From Tigriopus japonicus (taxonomy: Eukaryota > Arthropoda > Copepoda > Harpacticoida > Harpacticidae), in contig CM021315.1 of assembly GCA_010645155.1 (NCBI GenBank), forward strand, positions 4,605,811 through 4,669,810: a stretch of DNA of 64,000 bases. Direction: 5' to 3'. The notes under the pieces were generated by a model. The model did not search any database and was not told the origin of the DNA. It saw only the letters and a program-made list of their open reading frames with translations. Positions 1-11,343 of this stretch are shown here, in pieces (the first letter of the stretch is position 1; each line of letters begins with the position of its first letter). The translations under genes were made by a program, and so were the position numbers.

Positions 1-554
1 ATCCAGATTCGAAGAGCAAAATATGTTTGCGTCCACAATCCCATGAGAGGAGGTCTATTATTATTTTGACAGCAAGTGAACCAAAACGAAGGAAGGTGGA
101 CACGTTTCAAGCTTAATGAACCTCCTGACCCAAAGTTCTTGTCAGATTTTCCAAGCTAAAAGCAATTGGGATTCTTGACAGAAGGTAATTAATCGCCACA
201 AATTCCCCCATGTGTCGGTACAGATTTGTGTCTTGGCCAACGAGCCAAAGCTTGGCACCTGTGGGACCAGGAAAAAAGCTCTCACGTTGTCCGGCAAATA
301 TTTCCCGTAACTTGAAAGCATGTCCCACTTAAATTGGATCTTTGACAATGGGTCAATTTGACTCCAGCTCGGGTACTTTTTTCAAACACGTGACACTGAT
401 GCTCGAGCCCGATTCCTCCATTTACTTTTATAAATACCCAAAATTCGATCTTAGCCCAATAGTGTCTCAATAACAAGGCTTAAGGTCAATTCCCGTCGTT
501 TTACTGACAATCAAGATGAATGAACGCTCGAAGGAAAGAAGTTTGACTACATAC
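1..554. other. intron of the SLC6 gene, no further exon seen
   Basis: Follows the exon 3 donor. Short open frames at 113-348 on the minus strand show no similarity to SLC6 helices 4 onward, so the next exon is probably outside the window. Confidence 0.5.
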
Positions 555-1275
555 CACAAGTATCCCACGGAAGCTCAGGAATAGCGACAAATGAGGCTAT
601 GAAGTAGTACACCGACCATCCAACAATGATGCAGTAATAAACATTATAGTAGGTAACCATGACCATAGTCGCAATTCCTACGCCTGCAATGAATATGCGC
701 AAAGATTACTAGTTTAAAAAGCCCATTGCATAAAAATGCAGTCTCCTTTCTGATTGAGACGTAAATGACATGAACGTGGAAAGCTCACCTTTCAAAATGG
801 GAACCAATTGAGCAACGGTTGTCATTCCTCCTGCTCCCAAATATTGTCCCACAGACACTTCCAAAAGGAATACGGGGATTCCACAAAATATCATTGAGAT
901 AAAATAGATTATCAGAAAAGCGCCTATCCCACAATATGAAACAAAGTAGGTATGTGGTTAGATGTCACTTGGAAAGATTCCTGTACTCTTCTTTTTTTTC
1001 ACACCTCCGCCGTTTTTGTAACACAAATAAGGGAATCTCCAAACATTTCCCAACCCAACAGAGACGGATATGCACGAGAACAAGAAATCCCATGAATTTT
1101 TCCATGTTCCACGAACATGACCAGTGGAGGTTTCGTTAGATGGTTCCGCCATGGTCACTTGGAACGTATCGGAATTGCGTTTGTCGTCCACGGTTCCATT
1201 GGAATCCAAGAGTTTTGAGGCCTCCAAACGTAAGGCATCCCTGACGATCTGACTCTTGTTCTTTTCGTCTAACAT
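555..1275 (-). CDS. SLC6 family sodium/chloride-dependent neurotransmitter-type transporter, N-terminal part
   Basis: Three exons are visible on the minus strand: 1005-1275, 789-923 and 555-683, with donors AG|GTGTGA, AG|GTGAGC and TG|GTATGT and phases that fit. The start is the first Met of the open frame, about 60 residues before transmembrane helix 1. Helix 1 carries the family signature [20 protein letters not shown]; the tryptophan, arginine and glycines belong to the sodium/substrate site and outer gate in this family. Exon 2 gives helix 2 ([14 protein letters not shown]) and exon 3 helix 3 with paired tyrosines. These proteins co-transport Na+ and Cl- with an amino acid or amine across the plasma membrane. 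The remaining nine or so helices lie left of the window, since no further exon is seen in 1-554. The subtype (GABA, glycine or other) cannot be told from this part. Confidence 0.9.
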
Positions 1276-3149
1276 GGTTTATTTTTATAATCTCGTTGAC
1301 AAGTTCCAGGTCCAGATAAATGCGTCTCCTTTTTCAGCACCACTTCCACCACCAGAGCATGTTCATTCACTGGCATCCACTTGGCAATTGCTTTCCTTTA
1401 ACGCCTTCTCCATGGACCACCTTCCTCTTCTTTCTTCAGAAATTATCCGTCTTTCACAAAGACACTCACACACACATGGCAGATAAAGCTTGTCTAGTAA
1501 ATGGATAGATGACATCGGGATTCATCTGGATTACTTTAAGATTTGACGTTTCAAAACATCTGGGCTGAGCTGAACCCCTCCCTCCCTTTCATACTCGTAC
1601 AATAAGTGTATGTAAGCTACCTCACATTCCAAAAAACGACCTAAAATATCAGCACTTGTTTGGTTTCTTCGATTTCGTGGTTAGTGTCTAAAAAAGTAAG
1701 AACATTGGAACGTTTATCCCTACTTCTCCGTCTTTTTTGGAAAGTGGGAGGGAATCTTGGTTGCGAGTTGCGACCTCTGTCATACAGATAAAATGTAATA
1801 CGAACCATCCCTAAGAAAACGTTTTGCAACTTTCTACGTTTCACTAGTCATAGTGTGGTTGAAAGCTTAACAAAGTTTAACAAGAAACTAACAGTAACGA
1901 TTCCTTACAACTCACTTGCAATTTTGTATGAGCTTTAATCATTTAATTGTCTTTCTTGTCTTACATGTGCTTTTAAACAATCTGAGAAAATTTACCATAT
2001 TCAGTCCTTTCGAGATGTTCATTTTTATGCATTTCATGTAAGTGCTTTAATTTATTTTTTTGTCAAATTTGTTTTACCTTGTGTCTATTTTTACAAATGA
2101 AACGGTTTAACCAACAGACAAATTTGTAACTGAACATCATTTGTTTCATTTTGCCTCAAGTAATTGAAACATTAGATTAAAACTAAAGAAATTGTTTACC
2201 GTTCACAAGATGGGCGAGTCCAGGGAGTCCAACGATGTTCCCACTTTTCATGCCTTTGGGCGTCCCTCTATCAAGACATTGCAATTCTCTCTTGGGCGCA
2301 CCGCTACGATCTACCTCAATCTGCTGTGCCTAAGCTGCTTCTTCTGTGGATTTTGGAAGCTTCCTGGATCTCGTTGTGGCAACTCAACGAGTGCGAGTCG
2401 GGGAGAAAAAATGCAAGTCGTTCGTTCACCCTCGATCCTCCCTCGATTGTTGCAACTCAAAGGATTTATTTGTCTGACAAAAGTCTCCACATGAATGGAC
2501 ATTGTTTACTGCTACTTGGACTTGTACCCTTTTCTGATACAATTTCTAGATCATACCAAGTCGAGGGAAAATTCGGGAATCTTCATTGAAACATGACCTT
2601 TGAATCTTGAAGTGAAGCTCGCCGTACTTTGAAGAAAAGAATCCAAGGGAAAGAACATCCAATCCTTCAAAGTACCTTGGCTCATTAAAACAACAAAGGC
2701 AATTTGTTTCCATGGTCCTTAAAAGCTCAAAGAGAAGGTGGGCTCTTTCATCGATCAAACAGCTTCCAAGACAAGAGCCATGACCTTCAACCCAGCTCCA
2801 GAAATTCAGTAACCTTGAAGCCTTGAAGGAAGTGGGCAAGACATTTCTTGGAAGGGTTAAGTGGAAAATTTGCAATGCGTTTGCTCATTTCCAGCTCTAC
2901 AGATCCTAAATGCAACATACTGCTCAAAGAATGCAGCGTTAAGACACAAGAATCCGATGTTCCCGAAACAACGCATTTTCCCTTTTTTGTGTTGTTTGGG
3001 CTGGATTTGTGGAAAGCTATGAAGTACATAGAAGTAAATTCAGCTCTACAGAAGAAGCATTAAATGACCAGTGAAAGTGAAGGTGCAAAACGAGCCAAGT
3101 AGCTTTGCATTCCTTAGACTCTTGATATTGCAGGCAAACAATGAGCCGA
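1276..3149. other. intergenic region between SLC6 gene 5' end and PASK 3' end
   Basis: AT-rich with no recognisable exon on either strand. It should contain the SLC6 promoter near 1280-1500 and PASK downstream sequence. The longest open frame (2192-2494, plus) has no recognisable domain and no splice context. Confidence 0.5.
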
Positions 3150-3155
3150 TTTATT
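3150..3155 (-). terminator. polyadenylation signal AATAAA for PASK
   Basis: TTTATT on the plus strand is AATAAA on the minus strand, 45 bases beyond the proposed PASK stop codon. This spacing supports the proposed last exon at 3200-3243. Confidence 0.5.
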
Positions 3156-3199
3156 GATTGTATTTTGATCAAGATAGGGACGAGTCGCTCAATTCTCAC

Positions 3200-6100
3200 T
3201 TATAATTCTTCGTAATAGTGTTTGGGTTCATACTCCTCTGGACCTGAAATGAAAATAGCATTGTTTCATTTTCACCTCCTCGATGCTGCTGATGGAAGAG
3301 GGCTATAAATCAATTCTGACCACATTGGGCCTGCAATAAACTTTTTGTCTGAATGCGGAAAAAGTTTCGATACGCCAAATTGAACAAAAAAGAAATACTC
3401 AACTGGAATCCACGATATCTCGGAAATTATAGTCACTGATGTTAACTAATTGAATAGTCCATGGATGATCTTGAATGAATTGTAGACTGGGTCGTTTTTT
3501 GGGATTCTTTTTGAGCATCTGGAGTAAGAGTCGCTCACATAACTTCCCAATCTCTAAATGTCGACCCACAGTCATTGGTTCGAAATTGATGATTTCTTCT
3601 ACATTCTGAAAAGGCGCCTCCACGAACAGAATGATATAAAGTAGGATACCCAAACCCCAAATCTCGGCTTCGGGGCCATCGTAAAGGTTTCCTTGGAGAA
3701 TTTCCGGGCAACAATACTCGATAGTGCCGGAAAACGTGTCGAATTGTTGACCAGACTCGAATTTGGTGGCCGAGCCGAAATCAATGAGTTTCGCGTGGAA
3801 ATTCTCGTCAATGATGACATTCTCGTCCTTGATATCACGATGCAAGACATGATTGGAATGCAAATAACTCACTGCATCTACAATCTAAGAGGAGAGAACA
3901 GGCTATTCATCTTGAGAGACACTATTCTTGTCAGTGAACAAGCAATTCAATGACAGACCTGTCGAAATATGTAACTCGCCAAAGGTTCGGACATTAACGG
4001 GGTTCGATCCAGGAATTCGAAAAGATCCATACCGAAACCATGCTGTTCCATGACTATTTGGTGATAGGAACCATTCTCAAAATGGTCCAATAATCGCACT
4101 ATGTTGGCATGTTGAATGTCCATAAGAAAATTCACTTCAATGGGTATTTGATTGCCGGACGAAGAAAGGACGAGATTCTCCTCAGATAATCTGGTCTTTT
4201 TGATGAATTTGCTCACGGTCTGAAGACCAATAAGTTTAGGTAAGAGTTGTTTTGTGATTTAGGCATTTGTATAAACATACCAATTTCTTATCCGAGAGTC
4301 GGTAGGACCTTGTCACAAACCCAAAACCTCCTTCGCCCATCATCTTGAGAGGTTTGTAATGAGCTTTGTAATCACCAGCGGTAAATATGTCCTCACACTC
4401 AGGATATTCGTAACGTTGGTGTTTGGGTTGACAACTGTTCAACCCATTTTTTGCATTCGACTTAATGACCTATGAAAAATAATCGATAATGAGGTCTTTT
4501 TATGTTTTAAAAAGAAATAACAAAACAAAAATTACCTGTCCCAACGAAAGATTGACATCTCCATGTTGATTTTCCTCATACATTAAACTTTCATCCCTAT
4601 GTCGTATCGACATTGAACGACTGTTGTTAATTGTTTCCTTCAAGGCAGTGTAATCCCAGGACAACCAAAGAATTTTAGCCCCTTCAGCACCCTTCTCTTC
4701 ATTCAGAGCGGATCTCCAAGTCACCACAAGATCTACAAATAAATTGTCTTTAGTGAACCACTAAATCCCACAGGAAATGGGATGCGTTCCCTGCAACTCA
4801 CCAATCATTTCTCCATCCCATCTCTTTCCGGTCACTTTACATCGAACAGTGCTTTGCGAAGGAGACACCATCATTCGATCGACCTTAGATCTGATAGGTT
4901 TGGCAGGGGTTGAGGTTAGAACATCTGAAGTTTGTGCACATCGTTCCATTTTATTGAGTCTCAATCTACCAACTGATTTAGGCGATTCAAAGGACTGAGA
5001 TTCTCGCCCATCTTTCTCATTTTCTGAAGGACTTGAGGCCAAGTGTAGACTTTCTAGACCCGATTCGATACTCCAGAGAGGAGGTTGTGCTGTCTTGGGG
5101 AGGGTTTGTCCATGAGATTTGAGCTCATCTAGATCTGAGACCGATAGAAGTTCAGAAAGATGTTGACCTAGAATCTCTGACTCTTGGAGCCCAAACATAT
5201 CAATGCTCACGACGGGATCTGAATATTGGACGATTAGATCCTTATCCACAATCAGCATCCCGACATCTTCCGGGAATGCCTAAAATCAATCGTTTTTGGT
5301 TAGGTTGTACATCTAGATTCAACTAAAGTCGAACTCACCGTCATTTCTAAAACGAATGAAGGTTCTTCTGAGGGAAGGCATTGATTTCCGAAGTGAGAAA
5401 TGGAAACACGAATGGGAAAAGGAATTCCCTCGGGAGATTGGAGCGTCGTTTCAAATTCAACAGGAATCTGCGGAATGAGCTTACAACTCAAAATCGAAAC
5501 GTGAACATCAAAAGGCAAGAATGTACGTACTTCTTCCTTCGTATAGGGTCGATTGTTATCGAGCAAGTCCCTTAAGACCCAAGCTTGGGTTCTTTGTTCG
5601 GGGGTCAAGTTCCACATAAGTCTGGCTCCTTGATCCATGTCCATAACGGTGAAATTCGAATCCAATAAAGCCTGCAATTTGTTGAGACATTCTAGTCATT
5701 CTTGTTTACATACCACATAATGAATAAGAATTTACCCGGCCTTGCCAAGAGCTGGAAGGATGAAGAGAGAGAATGATATGTCGATCATTTCCTTGGGACA
5801 TTCTAATCTGTCCAGATCGTCGAGATGATCCCATGGTAAATTCGACCTGTCCAAAATTAGCACATTAACCTCAAATCTTTTCTCAAATATTGTCTTTGAA
5901 CTTCACTGCAATAATTTGACATCCGTCTTGAGTGAGTGATTCCAACTGACGAATTAACGAATCCGATGGCTCCATCAAAACATCCCGAAAGAAATTGGCA
6001 TGCCGTACATCAATGCCACTTTCCCGGAAGATGTCCTTTCCCAAGTCATTAAATGTCAATATCTGCAACAAAGTTGGGTACATAAACAGCAATCCGAATA

Positions 6101-6543
6101 CAACTCTTCAACGTTGTTCCTACTTCGCCCTGTTCATTAAAAGTGAGCACCGCCTCAACCGGAGGCGTGTCTCGAGCTCCCGTTGATCGATTTAATCCGG
6201 TCGCATCAAAGCTTCGGTAATGATGGCGTGATTTTTGTCCCATAACCGGCAAACTTTGATTGACCTCAAAAGAACCATGAATGGACCAATGTGGGTGTAG
6301 TTCCGTTAAAGAGGCGTGGCTGGTATTCAAGGTCAAAGCGTGTCGAGGTAAGGTGCTGAAATTGAATGGATAAGGGATAGGATCTATTTACTGAGTCTTG
6401 ATACAGTCGGTTCTTGGATCAGCTCACCGAAATCCAATTTGATGAAGAGCGTCCACGGGCTGGCCACGATGAAGAGGGGTGGGTTTGGGGCCGAGATTGG
6501 GCTGAGACAAGGCTAATATGCCATTCTGAACAGGCAGGGACAT
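3200..6543 (-). CDS. PASK: PAS domain-containing serine/threonine protein kinase (PASK)
   Basis: Twelve exons on the minus strand: 6428-6543, 6124-6355, 5907-6062, 5736-5846, 5531-5671, 5339-5467, 4802-5279, 4536-4732, 4281-4469, 3959-4219, 3404-3884, 3200-3243. All phases agree and give 844 residues. The N-terminal half contains PAS-like segments (VLTFNEQGE joined to ILTFNDLGKD around residue 110, and the MLIVDKD region near 300). The kinase domain starts with the glycine loop GEGGFG at about 565, then the lysine of SKFIKK (587), HRDIKDEN (Asp 687) and DFG (Asp 705). PASK is a nutrient- and energy-responsive cytosolic kinase. The final 44-base exon is my inference: donor A|GTTGAG, acceptor TTTCAG|GT, encoding PEEYEPKHYYEEL. 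Without it the frame stops at 3399 after DSS. Exon 2 donor GAA|GTAGGA was chosen because it restores the PAS strand. Confidence 0.92.
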
Positions 6544-8900
6544 AGTGGAGGGACTTGCCCAATGCTAACAAGTGGATAGATGGGTTTGGTCAAAGAATCT
6601 TTAGTTTGTGTGGGAGGTGGAGACGTTATGGCGCTTGAACTTCGAACTGTCAGCTAAGAGATTGACAGTGTTGCCGGATCATCTTGAAAATGTCCATAAA
6701 TAATCAGCGCTGCCAATTAGTTTCAAGCCTAAGCTGCAAGAATCTGAGTTTGAGAAGGCATTTTTTAAATGCTAAAGACATAGGCAATTGAGGTCTGTCA
6801 ATTGGGTCACGGGCCAACCTTTTATGGGCCCTATTTCATGGGGTTGACTGTCATTTTGAAAATCACATATTGTGGTATTCTGTCACTTTTGGGCGCTACT
6901 TTACTCATTGCTAGCTCGTTTTATTGGGTGTGTAAGTGGAAAATTTTTCGTTCTCGTTATATTCAAATTGATAGGTCTCGTTCTCGTTTTTCTGACAACG
7001 AAAGTTTTCGTTCCTTTTGCAGCCACGTTCTGACATTTTTTTTTCTTTTAAAGATGGGAAGAAATTCTTTCACCATAAGATTAAGAAAAATTGGATTGAT
7101 CAAATGAAAACTGTTTCAACCATTTACCTTCTTTAACCGAACCCTAATGGACCCATCTTATTGAATAATGCTGCATTCAATTCCTCCTCCATTTTTTGAC
7201 CTGTTTTCGGTTTGGGCAGGCTAGAAAGAAATTCTTGCTAAACTTTCGACTAGACTTTTGTGAAATTCTCAACCCAATATATTGGCAACTAGATACACTA
7301 AGATAGATATTGGCATTCGTAGGCTAACAAACGGTGCCGATGATTCACGCTGGTGATTGGTCAAGAGCATTCAGTTGAACATTCAGCTAATTCTAACGAA
7401 GTTCAATAACAAACCAGAGTACTTCTTCTTTGTTGATTTTGTAGTGATCTGACCTGGTGCTGGGGTTGCCAATTTTCTTAAGTGAAATCATATTCCCCAC
7501 TGTCTACCAGCCTTCATAAACAGGTTTTTTTTCTTTAAGAAGCGACAAAAGGCAAGGCATCCCTGGCTTTCGTGACTTTTGAGCAGGGTTGCAAATCAAC
7601 CTCAAATTCGTATTTGCTCATATACCAGAGCAAAGCACCCATTCTCTAAGAGGTAACCCTACCCTGCCACCTCCCATGAAAAAACTTGCGCAAGCCGAGA
7701 TTTCACCTCACTGAGATTTTGTTGTCAATCACCCGATCATGTGAATTAATCAGCCCCTGTTTAAACTCCACACTAGTTGAAATTCACTTTTTGCATATCG
7801 GGTTAATACCTTAGACACATTTGCAGCAGACTTGAGGATTTTCAATAACCAAACTGCCCTATCAGATGAGCGAAATAGTTTAGATGTGTTTCTTAGAAGA
7901 AAAGGTTCCTTTAATCATGAACTTCGGCTTCCTGCATGATGAATGACGTCACAGACAGTCCGTGCCGGGTCGGGCAATCATAGATTTGAATGCCAATCTC
8001 TGCCTTCTAGTATTTCTATTATTGGCAACCGCACGGAGAATGTTTACAAAAATCCGCTCGTCAGCTGTCCTCGTTTGAGGCTTGTCAACAAATCTCAAAA
8101 ACTGTTTCTTCTGTACTCGAGAGTTGTCTCTTAGTACTAAAATGGCTTGTTTCAATCCAAAATTAGTAACAAATATTGATGATGACTGAGTAACAGTTCT
8201 ACAAATGAAATGTACATTAATAGTCAGGATAGAGGAATCTCTGTAGCTTTTCATAAAAATGATGTGGTGCCTAAAAACTTTGTTAATAACTTAAAGAAAA
8301 AATACAAACGTTGGTACGTTTGTATTGTTCAATTAATGAGGGGGAAGGAGATATTTTTGGTACGTTTTGAGATCATTAAAACATATCGTATTTTTTCCCT
8401 TCTCTGGCATGTGGCAGATCTGGGGCGGGATTGGACCATTGTTTTCTTAAATAACATTTCTGTAATGGGTTCCTGTATGAGAATGAATGAGTGAGTATGT
8501 TATATTTGTCTTAATTGTGTTTCACCAAGATTTTTTCATTCTCCCATGAGACAATCTTAAAAAATGGAACAGTTTAGGGTTCCTGAGGTCACCCGTAGGC
8601 TCTCTTTGGAGCTGAGCAAGTCATTTCACCTTGAGACTTTCTTAATTTTTACCTTGTGCTCTTTTTACCTTGACCTTTTTACCTTGTGACCTTTTTACCT
8701 AGTGTTCTTTTTACCATGAAGGTTCTACCTTGTGACCTTTTTACCGTGACTGTTTTGTTGTGACATTTCTACCTGTAACTATGCTGCTTGTGACCTATTT
8801 ACCGCGCTCAGTTTAGAATTTGATAATGTTAAAGATGCTTTGTGTGGCTGCAATGAATGAAATTTAATTGACGATCAAGCTTTTCGTTTTGGGTTTATTC
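6544..8900. other. intergenic region upstream of PASK
   Basis: No gene found. It holds the PASK promoter side (6544 on) and AT-rich sequence. The start choice for PASK at 6543 leaves no in-frame upstream exon visible. An imperfect tandem repeat occupies about 8645-8800. Confidence 0.5.
8645..8800. repeat. imperfect tandem repeat, ACCTTGTGACCTTTTT units
   Basis: The phrase TTTTTACCTTGTGACC recurs with drift about seven times (ttttaccttg, ttttacctag, ttttaccatg, ttttaccgtg). Simple decaying minisatellite with no coding potential. Confidence 0.7.
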
Positions 8901-9032
8901 AAGGATCACTAAACACCTGGATGCCTCGGCTACCGGCAAAAGTCATTTTTCGAATTCTGTGTTGGGCAGAGAAAAATCTATTCAAACCAATTGTCTGACT
9001 GGCAATTCAATGCTCACATGCTTAATTTCAAC

Positions 9033-9483
9033 CAAGAAGCACGGAAATCATGGAGTGGGAGGCTAGCAATGAGAATTATGATTTCTATCAGAAACGAACC
9101 ATTTGCGTTCTTCTGCAAATGAGACCTGGCTTGCATTGAGAAGAACACGTATTTCAAATTTCAGCCCAATCGAATGCCGGAGTGAAAAGTTATGCCTTCT
9201 CAAACTTATGTACTGAGGAGAGCATAGAATGAATGAACTCGCCCTTTTGTGGTAAAACGATTACCACAAAAGGGCTAGTTCATTCATTCTCGGTAGGATT
9301 TGCACTGAACTTTGAGTGAGCATAACTTTTGTCTCCGACGTTCGATTGAGCTGAAAATTGAAATACGTATTCTTGTCAACGGATGCAAGGTCTTATTTGC
9401 AGAAGAATGTAATTGCATTGTTCTTACTGGAAATCATTATTCGCATTGCTAGCCTCCCAGTCCATGATTCCAGTGCTTCTTGA
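9033..9483. mobile_element. foldback (long inverted repeat) element FB1
   Basis: A 451 bp near-perfect inverted repeat centred near 9263. Ends are CAAGAAGCAC and GTGCTTCTTG; the centre is a hairpin with arms of 29 bases (GAATGAATGAACTCGCCC.. and its complement, one mismatch) around a 5-base loop. It is flanked by TTCAAC at 9027-9032 and 9484-9489, a 6 bp target duplication. Copy B of R1 has a single uninterrupted TTCAAC at the same place. No open reading frame, so non-autonomous. Confidence 0.8.
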
Positions 9484-9515
9484 TTCAACTTAATCGACTG
9501 AAATTTGTGTCAATA

Positions 9516-9798
9516 GCTGAGTTTATTTACCCTGTGACAACTTGAGTTGTGACAGAAATTTTTCGCTACCACACGCCATTGACTTCAATTGCAAACTCGA
9601 AAGTACATAAGTTAGGACAAGAAATCCTGTGGCAAAAGTTATGAAAGAGTTTTGCGACGGGGTTTACAAGCTTAGCTTTCTTTGAACGATTTCTTGTGGC
9701 AACTTACGTACTTTCGTGTTTGCAAATGAAACCAACGGCGTGTGGTAACGTAAAATTTCTGTCACAACTCAAGTTGTCACAGGGTATTTAAACTCAGC
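9516..9798. mobile_element. foldback MITE FB2 with TA target duplication
   Basis: A 283 bp inverted repeat beginning GCTGAGTTTA and ending TAAACTCAGC, flanked on both sides by TA. Inner segments CTGTGACAACTTGAG and CACACGCC pair with their complements in the right half. The empty R1 copy at 20.8 kb lacks it. The TA duplication suggests mobilisation by a Tc1/mariner-type transposase (inference). Confidence 0.75.
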
Positions 9799-9905
9799 TA
9801 GTAAGAGTAATTTGAAGCATAGAGCATAGCGCGCTTTTCCGATGGAACATTTGCACCTACACGGACGACTGTAGGGTCAATCTTTTATTTCCACGCATGT
9901 GTAGC

Positions 9906-10295
9906 TGTTGAGTCACAGCTCACGCTCATTCTAGTCATGCTCACGTTCTAGTCATCTCTCTTTATTTAAATATGTATGTCTAGTCAAATAAAGGAGAGTC
10001 AAACTAGTTTGTCCATGACTGAACATGGCGCAGTCGGTTCATCCGACCTGGGTACGAGTTTCCCGTCGACCCTGCCGTGGAGGCGCGAGTTTCCCGTCGA
10101 CCCTGCCGTGGAGGCGCGAGTTTCCCGTCGACCCTGCCGTGGAGGCGCGAGTTCCGTCAACCCCAGAAAGGGAAATGTTGAGTCACAGCTCACGCTCATT
10201 CTAGTCATGCTCACGTTCTAGTCATCTCTCTTTATTTAAATATGTATGTCTAGTCAAATAAAGGAGAGTCAAACTAGTTTGTCCATGACTGAACA
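9906..10295 (+). mobile_element. TRIM: terminal-repeat retrotransposon in miniature
   Basis: Two 120 bp direct repeats, 9906-10025 and 10176-10295, begin TG (TGTTGAGTCACAGC) and end CA (CATGACTGAACA); I see no difference between them. The 150 bp interior starts directly after the first LTR with TGGCGCAGTCGG, in primer-binding-site position, and ends with the purine tract AGAAAGGGAAA just before the second LTR. The unit is flanked by GTAGC at 9901-9905 and 10296-10300. The related R1 copy at 20.68 kb shows the unoccupied site with one GTAGC. No gag or pol: movement must have depended on proteins from elsewhere. Strand is assigned by the primer-site and purine-tract order. Confidence 0.9.
10056..10160. 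repeat. 31 bp tandem repeat inside the TRIM
   Basis: Three copies of a 31-base unit starting GAGTTTCCCGTCGACCC and a truncated fourth, GC-rich unlike its surroundings. It fills most of the interior between primer site and purine tract. An open frame across it is a by-product of the repeat. Confidence 0.85.
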
Positions 10296-10478
10296 GTAGC
10301 AAATTTCGAAAAGTTGTCATTCGTGAACGGGGGAACGTGTCATGCTGAAATTCAGTAAAAGACATCCTTAAATGCCTGTCTTATCAATCTTATCAAAACA
10401 AAGTCATTTTGATTTTTAAAAAATCCACTTCGCCTGAGCGGAGGCTTCCATGTCTTACGATTTCCTTGGTTCATTCCA

Positions 10479-11343
10479 TGAAATGAGACGATTGATTGTG
10501 GTTGTTCTAGCTTCGGCTTAACTTGTTATTTTTCAAATGGGTAATGTGAAACACTTTCAAGCTCAAGAGAAGTGGACAGAGGTTATTTTCTCCGATATCA
10601 TCAGGTCCTTCTTCCTAAAACTTGTTTTTGAGGCTGTTGATGTTTTGAGGGAATTCAATACGTACGAAAGACAATTGTCCCTTTGGGAACTAGATTTAAA
10701 AATATCATGGATCTAGTCGGGGATCACAGTGGTCGTTTTATTATTGTCCCCAAAGCAAAGGGGAACATTAATTACCTCCTGGTACTCATATGGGCCATGA
10801 GCTTCTTTAGGCCAAACTAGAGCGCTAGGCCAAACCACAATTTTAACGAGTTGTTGATCGCGGGAAATGTTCTTGCCGTGCTAAGCGGCGTCCTGTGTGC
10901 GCTTAAAAGTTCCAAAAGTTGAAACATGCTTATAACATGCGTGCAAATTCTTATTTTGACCTACGTCATGACATCAAGAAGAATGTTTTTGAACAAAAAC
11001 TCATACTACCGAGTGACCTGCACAACGAGCTCATACAAAACTAGACAAACTTTAGTCCCTCTGCATTGCTTTTGTTAGGGCAATATTTTTTTCCACACTT
11101 TTCAGGATCTAAAAATCTATCAGTTTACCAAAAATCTTGTAATAATAAAACTGCAACACTGAGATGGGTTTCCGGTCCCATTGAAGTCTTCATTGGTGGG
11201 GCGTGTATTCTCGCAACTGAAAGCGTAGACTGACAAACAAGACGACATCAGCAGAGCAAATCACAGATGAACGAATAATAACAACGATAAGAAGAAAACG
11301 AGATCCAGGATGAAGCAAGCCTTTTTGATTCAAGAAAGAAATT
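10479..11343. other. intergenic, no gene seen
   Basis: Between repeat R1 and the SLC25A32 3' end. No recognisable coding or repeat structure. Confidence 0.5.

Larger units (their letters stand above)
8901..10478. repeat. dispersed repeat family R1, copy A, interrupted by three later insertions
   Basis: Segments 8901-9032, 9484-9515, 9799-9905 and 10296-10478 match, in order and as reverse complement, the uninterrupted copy at 20496-20945. The gaps correspond exactly to a foldback element (9033-9483), a second foldback (9516-9798) and a TRIM (9906-10295). Subtracting these leaves about 440 bp, the size of copy B. No coding capacity and no clear terminal repeats seen, so the class of R1 itself is unknown. 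Confidence 0.8.

Noticed and set aside
2192..2494. Open frame of 100 codons on the plus strand
   Set aside because: No domain, no splice context and surrounded by AT-rich sequence; overlaps an antisense frame of similar size.
9976..10221. Open frames in both directions across the TRIM interior
   Set aside because: Produced by the GC-rich 31 bp tandem repeat, which has no stops in these frames; not a gene.
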